From the NCBI RefSeq assembly GCF_030540875.1, contig NZ_JAUOEM010000002.1:216926-280925 (forward strand): DNA of 64,000 bases, in the 5' to 3' direction. Within the stretch, counting starts at the first letter, position 1, and every line of letters starts with the position of its first letter. Origin of the DNA: Flavivirga amylovorans. GTDB lineage: Bacteria > Bacteroidota > Bacteroidia > Flavobacteriales > Flavobacteriaceae. The position numbers and the translations under genes are program-made. Shown here piece after piece: positions 17,585-26,471 of this stretch. The notes below the pieces were generated by a model. It was not told the origin of the DNA. It saw nothing but the letters and a program-made list of their open reading frames with translations, and searched no databases.

Positions 17585-17645
17585 CCCTCCTCCTTAAAAA
17601 GGAGGAGTGGATTCAGATTTCTTAAAAATCTGAAGACGAGGAGGT
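17585..17645 (-). repeat. Double-hairpin intergenic element B3 (CCTCCT type)
   Basis: Hairpin CTCCTCCTT/AAGGAGGAG (17587-17595/17599-17607, perfect), GTGGA, hairpin TTCAGATTT/AAATCTGAA (17612-17620/17626-17634, perfect), then GACGAGGAGG. Inverted relative to B1. It overlaps the 3' end of the monooxygenase-like gene and supplies its last codons. Confidence 0.8.
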
Positions 17646-17951
17646 TTGAAACTCATACTCACGTTCCACTTTGCATATTTTCACATTGTACCAACTATAC
17701 CATTCAGCTCTTCCTTTTTGCTGTGCTTTCAGATGATCACTTTGCTGTTTCCAATTTTTTATAGCCTCTATATTTTTCCAATAACTTACAGTTATGCCGA
17801 CGTCGTTTCTAGCACTGTCTATTCCTAAATAGCCGTCTTGTTGTTTTGCTAAGGCTTCCATTTTATTAGCCATTTCGGAATAGCCTTCAATATTCTCATC
17901 ATGTGTTGATGTAAAAATGACTGCATAATAAGGTTCAAAATCTTTGTTCAT
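17622..17951 (-). CDS. Antibiotic biosynthesis monooxygenase (ABM) superfamily protein
   Basis: 109 residues. A dimeric alpha-beta barrel-type domain: YYAVIFTSTHDEN, Y..MANKMEALAKQQDGYLGIDSARND, ISYWKN-like ITVSYWKNIEAIKNWK..DH..AQ, WYSWYNVKICKVEREY. The family includes small cofactor-free oxygenases and heme-degrading enzymes; the substrate here is unknown. The last ~8 residues (TSSSSDF) are read from hairpin element B3, so the original C-terminus was probably altered by element insertion. The gene lies 9 bp after the DUF2071 gene. Confidence 0.8.
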   Translation of the reverse strand: MNKDFEPYYAVIFTSTHDENIEGYSEMANKMEALAKQQDGYLGIDSARNDVGITVSYWKNIEAIKNWKQQSDHLKAQQKGRAEWYSWYNVKICKVEREYEFQTSSSSDF

Positions 17952-17960
17952 ATTTTTTAA

Positions 17961-18692
17961 TTAAAAGTCGCTTAGTGATAGTTTTCTTTTGTCCCAGGTT
18001 AATACTTGTACACCACAGGAATAATGAGCCTTATCAGGTTTGTTATTTATTAAATGATTAAACTTAGGGTAGCTTAAATCTAGCTTTTTAATTATAATTG
18101 ATTGCATAGGCCATTCAATATGATGTACGTCGTATTCAATAATATGTTTTTTATGGTTCTGAAAAACAGCATATCGTTCGGTTAGCCATAAATCGATTTC
18201 ATCTTTTTCAATAGAATCATTTTCTGTACCGTATTCAATATAAAACGAGTCTTTAAATGGTTTGTTTTTTGATGTATAGGTGGTGTCATTTCTACTCATC
18301 TTTGAATATTGATAAGGGAATTTTGACATCATTTTTAAAACCTTACAAGAAGATCGTTTGCTACCTTCCATACTTAAAAAATAAACACTTGGTTTGCCTT
18401 TACAAGTAATATATACTCTAATATTGATTTCAAAAAAATCTGAAATATATGGTACTTTGGGGAGGTTTCTAATACCTATATTATTCATATTAAAAGCGAC
18501 TAGGCTTACCCAGGTTTTACCATTAATAATATCTAGTTTTATACCTTTTGGAAGAAAAGGAGTTATTAATTCAGGATTTACTTCCCAATGTAAAAAAACA
18601 GCTTTATTCCATTCTTGATAATACCTCCAAGGATGTTCTGGGTGCGCAAACGAGCGATGTTTTTTTTGTTTTAATATACCTTTTGTATTCAT
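17961..18692 (-). CDS. DUF2071 (YqjF-type) protein
   Basis: 243 residues, no signal peptide. The opening HPWRYYQEWNKAVFLHWEV, L..FLPKGIKLD and the block TWVSLVAFNMNNIG are typical of DUF2071/YqjF, an acetoacetate-decarboxylase-like fold with no established function. It is probably co-transcribed with the ABM gene (9-bp gap). It lies 108 bp downstream of the alpha-2-macroglobulin stop, with hairpin element B4 in that gap. Confidence 0.82.
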   Translation of the reverse strand: MNTKGILKQKKHRSFAHPEHPWRYYQEWNKAVFLHWEVNPELITPFLPKGIKLDIINGKTWVSLVAFNMNNIGIRNLPKVPYISDFFEINIRVYITCKGKPSVYFLSMEGSKRSSCKVLKMMSKFPYQYSKMSRNDTTYTSKNKPFKDSFYIEYGTENDSIEKDEIDLWLTERYAVFQNHKKHIIEYDVHHIEWPMQSIIIKKLDLSYPKFNHLINNKPDKAHYSCGVQVLTWDKRKLSLSDF

Positions 18693-18720
18693 AAAACTTA
18701 TTAATAAAGCCCAATTAAAT

Positions 18721-18780
18721 CTTCCGTTTTTGATTCCTAAAAGAAATCAAATCCACCTTCCCTTATTTCCAAGGGAAGGT
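18721..18780 (+). repeat. Double-hairpin intergenic element B4 (CCTTCC type)
   Basis: CTTCCGTTTTTGATTCC...AAATCAAATCCAC (first, shorter hairpin), then a perfect 10-bp stem ACCTTCCCTT/AAGGGAAGGT (18755-18764/18771-18780). Same orientation and plan as B1. Confidence 0.75.
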
Positions 18781-18800
18781 GTTTTAAGGGTTTAAAGTAA

Positions 18801-21800
18801 TTACTTCTTAACAGTAATCCATTTTCCTTTAGTTCTTACCAAATACTCATTATCATACATGGCTTCTGCTTGAACACCTGGTAAATAATAAGTGCCTAAA
18901 TACGATGCGTTTAGCATAACATTAAATATTTTGGTACTCTGTCTTCCTTTTCGTTGTAAATCGAAATAGAAATTAACGCGATCGTCTCTAATATCTGTAA
19001 ACCTGGCTTGACTGGTTGCCGTGCTTCCAAAATCTGTAAAACGGGTATTTACAATGTCCCAACCTGATGGAAATATTTGTGTTAATGCCACATCATTTAT
19101 AGCTTCATTTTTAAGATTGCTAACTTTTACAGTTGCTACAAAATCCTGACCTTGTTGTAGTTCTGAGATATTAATTGTATGTCCTCTCAAGTCTTTATAT
19201 TGTATTGAAACACTTAATCCGCGTTGTTCTGTTAATTCCTGGCCAAGCGGTAATTTTCCGGAGTTTAAAACACGTACATAAACAATATTGTCTTTATTAT
19301 TAGTAAAGGATAATGTGTTTTCTCCATCAACAATGTTTAATTCGCGTTGTGCAATGGCACTTTTAGTGTTTATGGTTTCTGCTTTTCCGTTTATAGTGTA
19401 GTTTACATGAAGTGCTTTACCGCCATTAGCAGTTACCATTTTTGCAATAGCTAATAAACTGTAGGCTGTTGTTTGGGTACTCATCCAACGATTACTCGAT
19501 AAATCTTTGGCAATATACTGGGACAGTTCTCGTCTTTTTGAGTTTTTAGTAAGCACCATCGTTTCTAAAGCCATGGCACGATTTCTATCAACAGAGCCGT
19601 AAGTATAATAGTTGTAACGAACAGGCTTAAAGTTGATATTTGCTGATTTAGAAATAGATTCGCTGGCCTCTTTTTGACCTGCCAATGCATATGCTGCTGC
19701 CAGTCGCCATTTGGCTTCGTTTGATATTTCGCTAAACTCACGTAATCTATTCATTGCAGCTAAATCTGCTTGTCCTGCTAACGCTAGAGTATACAACCTA
19801 TAAGCTTGTGCTAAGTCTGAATTATAAGACCTATAACTCGGTCTCCACTCTCTTGCTATTTGTTGTTGGTATTTAACCCAATTACTTTTAAAGGTAAGCG
19901 GTAAAACAAAACCTTTCTTTTCAGCTTCAAGCATAAAATGGCCTGCATAACTGGTTCCCCAATCATTCGTATCGTTTTCTCCCATCCAATAGCTTAAACC
20001 GCCGTTTGGTTTTTGAAAATGACCCAAACGTTTGATGCCGTTTTCAATATTACTCTTGATTTTTTGCTTTTTATCATGTGTTAAATCGAAAATATCATTT
20101 AAAAATAACTGCGGAAATACGCTCGATGTCGTTTGCTCTACGCATCCATGTGGGTATTGAATTAGGTACTGTAGCCTACGTGAGAAATCCATTGGAGGCA
20201 TCGTAGAGAATTCCAGGGTTGCTGAATTAGTTCCATAAACTCCAAATGTTGAGAATGCTATAGATTCTGATGCATTTGCTTCTAAAGTTTGATCTATTGG
20301 TTTTGATGTAATTGGATTTGGATTTATCACATCTAACTCAACTTTAAAAGTCGATTTTTCACCATTCCCAGAGGCGATCACTTCTACAGTGTTAACCCCT
20401 TTTGCTTTGCTAACATCCAGTTCAAAATAGACCATTTTTTCATCTGGATTCGCAAAAGTGAGCGTTTTTGATTTGTGGCCAACAACAGAAATTCCATTAC
20501 TGAGTCTCAAGCTAATGTTTACGTTTTTTACTTTGGATTCCATTGCGAAAACAGTAACTGGAAGCATAACTTTTTCACCTGGGCTTAATTTTCGCGGAAG
20601 CGATGCTAATACCATTAAAGGTTTTTTTACTGTAACCGTTTTGTCTGTACTTCCATAAGCTTCGTTTGTATTGTTTCCGGCTACCACCATAGTTCTTACG
20701 GATCCGATGTAATTAGGCATTTTTATTTTATGCGTTTTACGATCACCAGCATTTAAAGTAAAAGGTCCTAAATAAGTAACTACAGGTTTAAAGCGGTTTG
20801 CTTTTTTGTTCTTTCCACCAGCAGCACTTCCATCACCACCTATTGCAAATACTTGATCGATACTGCCAGAATAAGCGCCGATAACATCATCAAAAATATC
20901 CCATGTTTTTACTCCCAATGCTTCGCGAGCATAAAAAGAGTTCCAAGCGTTTGGTGTTTTAAAACGTGTTAAATCCAATAGACCTTCTTCAACCATGGCA
21001 ATGGTATAAGTCATGGCTTTATTGTTTTTTTCTGAAACAGTGATCTCAAATTCTTGCTCTGGACGCAATTTGTCGGGCATTTTTAATTCAGGCTCTAATT
21101 TAGTTTTTGGGTCTTCAACTAACATAGGGATGACTCCAAATAGTCGAATTGGTAAATCGTTAGCCGAAATAGCATGTGGTTGTAATAATGAAATATTGAT
21201 AAACACATTAGGAGCCATTTCAGACGTTACAGGGATATTAACTATGGTTTCACCTGGTTTTGTTTTTACCCATTTATGTTCTAGCACTTCTGTACCATTT
21301 TCAATGCTTACTAATGCACGTCCTTCGCTACCCGATTGAAATGTTACCTTAGCCGTTTCTCCAACATTGTACTTCTCTTTATCTGCCGAAAAAACAAGCA
21401 TTTTTGCAGCATCTTTATTACTTGAAGATGAATTTTGCCACCAATTTTTATAAAAATAGGCTGTTCTTCCTGTAGCATGACCACTAACAGGATCTTTAAT
21501 TCTTATAAGATAACGACCACGTTCGTCATCTGGAATATTGATGTTTAATGTTGCTTTCCCGTTAGCGTTGGTGCTTATTTTAGAGTTTAAATACGGTCTG
21601 TGATAGCTACTGGATACATAGCTTGATAAATTGTCGTAAGAGGAGTTCCACCACCAACGCCATTCAATTTTATAAACCTTTACTTCTAGGTTATTTCGTT
21701 GTATTGGATTTCCTTTGGCGTCGACTACGACTAAGTCAAAGCTTTGATTTTCGTCTGTAAAATAAGAACCGTAAGCATTGCCTTTTGGAGAACGTAACCC

Positions 21801-24365
21801 AACAAAAGACTCGTAAGGCGCATATTGTTTTGTAAAAGCATCTAATGAGAAATCACCACCATTTTCGAAAGCACGTACTAAAAATTGAACGTTTAACATG
21901 CCTGGGGCATTTTTACCAACAGCTATTTTATTAGTAATTTTAGCTCGTCCTTCTTCATTTACTTTCCCTTCAAAAACATTAATCTCTTCAGTATTAAATT
22001 GACGAGTAGGATCATTAAACGTATAGCCTTTATATTTTTTAAAGCCAGCATGCGAGCTACTAAATTTTGCTTTTATTTCAGCCTTTAGGTTTTTTCCGGG
22101 AGCACCATGAAGCCACTTTATATCTAGATTTCCTTTTAAAGGTGCTGTACTGGTAAGCACATCATTTTCAAAATCAACTTTAATTTTTAATCGGTTAGGT
22201 TTAACAGTTTCAATTTTTAAGCCTTTATGAAACGTAGCGCCTCCAACAGAGACCTTGGCATTGTAATGTCCTGTTTTATCTTCTGAAGACGTAGGCACTG
22301 TAAATTTGAAAAAATTATTAATGTTATCTGTGGTGACTTCTTTAAAGACTAATTTTCCATTAGGATCAGTAACTTCAAGTTTTACAGGGTGCTGTTTAGG
22401 AAGATTATTCGCTTTGTCATTTAACATGAATGTTAAGTGCAGCGTATCACCAGGTCGCCAAACTCCACGCTCACCGTAAATATAACCTTTAAGTCCTCGT
22501 TGTAATCTGTTTCCAGAAACATCAAACTTACTTAGCGATAAAGAATTGCCATCGTGAAGTTTTATGTAACTAACATTATTTCCTTTTGAAACAATCGCAA
22601 AAGCTGCATGTTTTTCAGCATCAATAATGGTTAAACCTTCTTTATCTGTAGTTTTTTCTTCTAGTTTTTGTTGCTGGAAGTTATAAAGTGATACGGTTGC
22701 GTTTGCTTCTGGATTGGTATTTAAAATATTTGTAACCGCAAAGTAATATGAATTGTTGGTGCCTCGTTTCGCAATCACGCCTAGATTTGAAGCGATAAGA
22801 TTTTGAGATGTAATACGGTTTTCGTTATAATAGGCACTATGACAAGGGTTTTCTCGCTCCCTCCAGTTGTACGAATAGTTTCGGTATCTGTAATTTAGGT
22901 TATTCCAGTAGGCTTCTTCTTTTAATTCCTCATCGTCAATAGTTTCTTCGCCATAATCTTCTTCATAGTATTCATCTTCGTAATAATCATCTCCGTTTTC
23001 AACATTATTCACATTAGCAACAGCATCGCAATCATAGAGTGAATAGCTTTTGTTAAAACTAACTTCTACACGGTAAATAGCACCTGGATCTGCTTTGAAA
23101 AATTTTGAAAGATCAATACTGTAAGCTTTCCATTTCCCTGTATTTTCTGCTTCCGATACTAACGGAATGGTCTTTTTTGCAATACGACGCCCTACTTTTC
23201 TAATTTCATGACTATTATTACTATTCATGTTATTGTCTTGTAAAAATTGAAGAATATTATCTTCAAAAATTTTAATAACTCTAACATCAACAGCACTTAA
23301 ATTAACGGCTTCAAAATTAAATTTTAGTTGCTCCGAATTTGGTAAAATACTACCATTGCTAATTAAACGTACTTGCGGTTTTAATTCTTCAAAAGCAATA
23401 ATTTCAGAAAAAGGGTTTTTAAGTTTTACGCCATCTGTGTTTTTAATGCCTTGGAAAATATCTACCTGAATATTGCCCACCAATTTAGTGCCTGGATATA
23501 CTTTTAGTACATTACCATCAACCACATATTTTGGGTTTTTTGCATTTTGAATTGATACTAAACCATCAAAGTTTTGTTGTTTTTTTAACGGGTCTGAAAA
23601 GTTGATCAATAAATGTTGCTCAGGTGATTGAATAACATCCGTTTTAGTAATGGTGAAGTTGTTTACTCCCGGAATAATTATTTTGTTTTCCCCTTTATTA
23701 CCAGCCTTAATAGATTTTCCATTCCAGGAAACGGTAATATCACTATCATCTGTTAAACGATTTATACTATCTATTTTAAAATCGAAAACCTTACTTTTTT
23801 CATTTGTTTCGTTAAATACAATGTTTAAGTTACTTCCGTTTTGGGAAGCTTTTACTAATTGTTTCGCATGGTCTAGACTAATAACATCAGCCGATTTAAT
23901 AACACCTTCTAAGTACTGCCAATTTTTACTATAAGATTGAAGATTATTAGTAACAATACTAAAGCTTGGTGTAATGGTTTTAAATTGAAACGTGTATGCT
24001 TTAAAGTCTTTAGGGATATCCTTATAAATATCGTTAAGTTTAATTGTGACTGCGTATTCGGTATCTGGTTGAAGTGGTTTGTCTGGAGTAAATAATAAAG
24101 CATGCTTGTTGGCTACCATCAATTTACCTTGCACATGTGGTTTTATAGAAATAATAGGATCTGTAATCTCTTGGCCCATTTCCCAACCTTCAACATCTTC
24201 AGTTAGACTTATTTCAATGGGGCTCATCACTGATGTTAACCCAGAAGAAGTGAAACTTATATAATCTTTGAATTTAAAAAGGTTATCAGTTTCAACAACT
24301 TTTTCTTTACAGGATATAGCTAACACAATAAGGAGTATGAGAGCAAATGATTTTTTTAATAGCAT
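18801..24365 (-). CDS. Alpha-2-macroglobulin family lipoprotein (thioester protease inhibitor)
   Basis: 1854 residues. The lipobox Cys19 (LAISCKEK) predicts an envelope-anchored lipoprotein. An unusual Asp/Glu/Tyr-rich insert lies near residues 455-485. The MG2-type domain follows (GVWRPGDTLHLTF near 630), then MG-like domains and the A2M domain. The thioester motif GCVEQ is intact at Cys1408-Gln1411, followed by the alpha-helical thioester domain. In the family this lipoprotein traps proteases that breach the outer membrane and works beside PBP1C. pbpC is on the same strand downstream, but three genes and four repeats now separate them. Length and domains fit the Bacteroidota form. Confidence 0.93.
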   Translation of the reverse strand: MLLKKSFALILLIVLAISCKEKVVETDNLFKFKDYISFTSSGLTSVMSPIEISLTEDVEGWEMGQEITDPIISIKPHVQGKLMVANKHALLFTPDKPLQPDTEYAVTIKLNDIYKDIPKDFKAYTFQFKTITPSFSIVTNNLQSYSKNWQYLEGVIKSADVISLDHAKQLVKASQNGSNLNIVFNETNEKSKVFDFKIDSINRLTDDSDITVSWNGKSIKAGNKGENKIIIPGVNNFTITKTDVIQSPEQHLLINFSDPLKKQQNFDGLVSIQNAKNPKYVVDGNVLKVYPGTKLVGNIQVDIFQGIKNTDGVKLKNPFSEIIAFEELKPQVRLISNGSILPNSEQLKFNFEAVNLSAVDVRVIKIFEDNILQFLQDNNMNSNNSHEIRKVGRRIAKKTIPLVSEAENTGKWKAYSIDLSKFFKADPGAIYRVEVSFNKSYSLYDCDAVANVNNVENGDDYYEDEYYEEDYGEETIDDEELKEEAYWNNLNYRYRNYSYNWRERENPCHSAYYNENRITSQNLIASNLGVIAKRGTNNSYYFAVTNILNTNPEANATVSLYNFQQQKLEEKTTDKEGLTIIDAEKHAAFAIVSKGNNVSYIKLHDGNSLSLSKFDVSGNRLQRGLKGYIYGERGVWRPGDTLHLTFMLNDKANNLPKQHPVKLEVTDPNGKLVFKEVTTDNINNFFKFTVPTSSEDKTGHYNAKVSVGGATFHKGLKIETVKPNRLKIKVDFENDVLTSTAPLKGNLDIKWLHGAPGKNLKAEIKAKFSSSHAGFKKYKGYTFNDPTRQFNTEEINVFEGKVNEEGRAKITNKIAVGKNAPGMLNVQFLVRAFENGGDFSLDAFTKQYAPYESFVGLRSPKGNAYGSYFTDENQSFDLVVVDAKGNPIQRNNLEVKVYKIEWRWWWNSSYDNLSSYVSSSYHRPYLNSKISTNANGKATLNINIPDDERGRYLIRIKDPVSGHATGRTAYFYKNWWQNSSSSNKDAAKMLVFSADKEKYNVGETAKVTFQSGSEGRALVSIENGTEVLEHKWVKTKPGETIVNIPVTSEMAPNVFINISLLQPHAISANDLPIRLFGVIPMLVEDPKTKLEPELKMPDKLRPEQEFEITVSEKNNKAMTYTIAMVEEGLLDLTRFKTPNAWNSFYAREALGVKTWDIFDDVIGAYSGSIDQVFAIGGDGSAAGGKNKKANRFKPVVTYLGPFTLNAGDRKTHKIKMPNYIGSVRTMVVAGNNTNEAYGSTDKTVTVKKPLMVLASLPRKLSPGEKVMLPVTVFAMESKVKNVNISLRLSNGISVVGHKSKTLTFANPDEKMVYFELDVSKAKGVNTVEVIASGNGEKSTFKVELDVINPNPITSKPIDQTLEANASESIAFSTFGVYGTNSATLEFSTMPPMDFSRRLQYLIQYPHGCVEQTTSSVFPQLFLNDIFDLTHDKKQKIKSNIENGIKRLGHFQKPNGGLSYWMGENDTNDWGTSYAGHFMLEAEKKGFVLPLTFKSNWVKYQQQIAREWRPSYRSYNSDLAQAYRLYTLALAGQADLAAMNRLREFSEISNEAKWRLAAAYALAGQKEASESISKSANINFKPVRYNYYTYGSVDRNRAMALETMVLTKNSKRRELSQYIAKDLSSNRWMSTQTTAYSLLAIAKMVTANGGKALHVNYTINGKAETINTKSAIAQRELNIVDGENTLSFTNNKDNIVYVRVLNSGKLPLGQELTEQRGLSVSIQYKDLRGHTINISELQQGQDFVATVKVSNLKNEAINDVALTQIFPSGWDIVNTRFTDFGSTATSQARFTDIRDDRVNFYFDLQRKGRQSTKIFNVMLNASYLGTYYLPGVQAEAMYDNEYLVRTKGKWITVKK

Positions 24366-24495
24366 AAGTGATGGTTTTAAATGAAAAAATAAAAATAGCT
24401 TGAAAAAAGAAAGTGTAGGCTGTTTCTTGTTAAACTAGTTACGTTCAAATTTTGTTCTTTAGATTTTGAGTTGTTGTTAAATTATTCTTAAAAGC

Positions 24496-25554
24496 TTAAT
24501 CGTTATAAATACCAATTGATAATTCGCCTTTGTCATTCATTGTTGCTCGATACATGCCAGTTGTATTAAACTCTGTAACCATATTACCGTTTTTATCAAC
24601 AGCAATAATGCCTCCTGTACCTCCTAAATTTGATAGCTTGTTTTGGATAACCTCTTTGGAGGCTTCTTGCAAAGATAAATTTTTATACGCCATAAGGGCA
24701 GAAATATCGTGCGCTACCATAGCACGAATAAAATACTCTCCCCAACCAGTGCCGGATACCGCGCAGGTATTGTTGTTTGCATAAGTACCTGCTCCAATAA
24801 TAGGCGAATCTCCAATACGTCCCCAGCGTTTATTTGTCATGCCTCCAGTCGATGTGCCTGCAGCCAAGTTTCCATTTTTATCGAGTGCGACACAGCCTAC
24901 AGTTCCAAATTTAGAGTTTTTAATATCATCATCGTAAAAGCAGGCCGTTTTTTCATCATGATCTAATTCAATTTTTTCCGATTCTTTTATTTTTTCAAGG
25001 GACTTGTGTCGTCTTTCAGTATAAAAATAATCAGGAGGAACAAGTTGTAGACCTTGCTCTTTAGCAAAAGTATTGGCACCATTTCCAGATAGCATAACAT
25101 GAGGTGAATGATCCATGATAGTTCTTGCTAAATCTATAGGGTTTTTAACAATAGTTGTTCCTGTAGACGCTCCGGCATTTAATGTTTTTCCGTCCATGAT
25201 AGAAGCATCATGTTCGTTGGTGCCTGCATTAGTGAAAACAGCTCCTTTTCCAGCATTAAATAAAGGCGAATTTTCCATAACATTAATTGTTTTTTGTACA
25301 GCGTCCAAACTAGACCCACCATTTTTTAAGATGTTGTACCCAATTTTTATGGCTTCCTCTAAGGTTGCTTTATAAGCAACTTCTTTTTCTGGAGACATAT
25401 TTTTTCTTAAAATAGTGCCGGCACCTCCGTGAATTATTATCGAGAACTCTCGTTTAACTTTATTTTGGTGGTGTGTTTCTGTGTGTGATTTCGATTCATT
25501 TTTACAGGAGGTAAATATCAGTAAAACAGCAATTAAAAAAGTAAGTTTTTTCAT
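24496..25554 (-). CDS. Isoaspartyl peptidase / L-asparaginase lipoprotein (Ntn hydrolase)
   Basis: 352 residues. Lipobox cysteine at Cys17 (IFTSC). A plant-type asparaginase of the Ntn family. The autocleavage site is Gly217-Thr218 in KFGTVGCVALD, making Thr218 the nucleophile of the mature beta subunit. Other motifs are IIHGGAGT near the N-terminus, STGGMTNKRWGRIGDSPIIGAGTYA and SGTGWGEYFIR. It removes isoaspartyl residues from peptides or hydrolyses asparagine. Same strand as the A2M gene, 130 bp upstream, so co-transcription is possible but unproven. Confidence 0.92.
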   Translation of the reverse strand: MKKLTFLIAVLLIFTSCKNESKSHTETHHQNKVKREFSIIIHGGAGTILRKNMSPEKEVAYKATLEEAIKIGYNILKNGGSSLDAVQKTINVMENSPLFNAGKGAVFTNAGTNEHDASIMDGKTLNAGASTGTTIVKNPIDLARTIMDHSPHVMLSGNGANTFAKEQGLQLVPPDYFYTERRHKSLEKIKESEKIELDHDEKTACFYDDDIKNSKFGTVGCVALDKNGNLAAGTSTGGMTNKRWGRIGDSPIIGAGTYANNNTCAVSGTGWGEYFIRAMVAHDISALMAYKNLSLQEASKEVIQNKLSNLGGTGGIIAVDKNGNMVTEFNTTGMYRATMNDKGELSIGIYND

Positions 25555-25756
25555 GGTGAGTAGTAATGATTAAGCGGAATAAAGTTAGTGGTTTTATTGA
25601 GAACTTTATCCTAAACCTTTTATATGATTTTCTATAATATCATCATTTAATTCTCATATTTTGGTTTTCACACACACAAAACTAAACACATCGTTTTATT
25701 TTTACACCCCTGAATTCCGTGAAATCTACTTTTAATAATTATGTTGTAATATGTTA

Positions 25757-25774
25757 ATACCCATATATGGGTAT
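25757..25774. promoter_or_regulatory. Perfect 18-bp palindrome upstream of the CAP lipoprotein gene
   Basis: ATACCCATATATGGGTAT reads the same on both strands. It ends 33 bp above the -7 box of the CAP-domain gene, the position expected for an activator or repressor dimer. The binding protein is unknown. Confidence 0.6.
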
Positions 25775-25807
25775 AGTAGCAAATAAACCATAAAGAGAAA
25801 AAGAACG

Positions 25808-25815
25808 TATATTTG
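25808..25815 (+). promoter_or_regulatory. -7 promoter box of the CAP lipoprotein gene
   Basis: TATATTTG matches TAnnTTTG exactly, 22 bases above the start codon. No TTG is seen at -33, which together with the upstream palindrome suggests activator-dependent transcription. Confidence 0.55.
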
Positions 25816-25837
25816 AATATCCCAAATCAAATAATTC

Positions 25838-26323
25838 ATGAAAAACTTTTTATTAAAAACTGGACTTGCAATAGCATTTTTAACCATTTTAACTTGTAAT
25901 ATAGGATGTTCTAAAGACGATTCGGCTGCCGATATTGAAAAGGAAATGAGTATTAATATAGTTAATGAAATACTACAATTAGTTAATAAACATAGACTTA
26001 GTATAGGAAAACAAATTTTAGAAACTAATACGTTAGCGGAAGATTTAGCCGAAGAGCATAATACATTCATGATTATTCAAGGAGACATTAGTCATGAAAA
26101 CTTTGATCATCGAGCAGATAGATTGTTTGACGAGGAAAATGCGAAAGGTGTTGGAGAAAATGTAGCAGCCAAACAAAAATCTGCACATGATGTTATGACT
26201 GCCTGGTTAGAAAGTAAAGGGCACAGAGAGAATATAGAAGGTAATTATACACATATTGGTATTAGTGCTATCAAAAATGCGAAAGGGCAGTATTATTACA
26301 CGCAACTTTTTCTAAAAAAGTGA
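25838..26323 (+). CDS. CAP (SCP/PR-1) domain lipoprotein
   Basis: 161 residues with a signal peptide and lipobox (NIGC, Cys24). The rest is a bacterial CAP domain: LVNKHRLSIGKQIL, LAEDLAEEHNTFM, the metal-site HENFDHRADRL, GENVAA, AWLESKGHRENIEGNYTHIGIS and YYTQLFLKK. CAP proteins are secreted and their bacterial roles are poorly known. It is monocistronic, with its own -7 box and an upstream palindrome. Confidence 0.9.
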   Translation: MKNFLLKTGLAIAFLTILTCNIGCSKDDSAADIEKEMSINIVNEILQLVNKHRLSIGKQILETNTLAEDLAEEHNTFMIIQGDISHENFDHRADRLFDEENAKGVGENVAAKQKSAHDVMTAWLESKGHRENIEGNYTHIGISAIKNAKGQYYYTQLFLKK

Positions 26324-26402
26324 TTTTAAAATTTTGTGATTTCTTCATAGTGCATAGTAATAGATAAATACAATACAGGCAGTGCTTTTACCATTGTTTA
26401 TT

Positions 26403-26435
26403 TTGCATTTAAAATACTTTTTATTGCTATATTCG
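26403..26435 (+). promoter_or_regulatory. Probable promoter of the ALDH gene
   Basis: TTG (26403-26405), 22 bases, then TATATTCG (26428-26435), one mismatch from TAnnTTTG; start codon 36 bases below. The bat operon has the same TATATTCG box. Confidence 0.45.
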
Positions 26436-26471
26436 CAAATAATAACACAATAAATAATAATTCAATAATTA

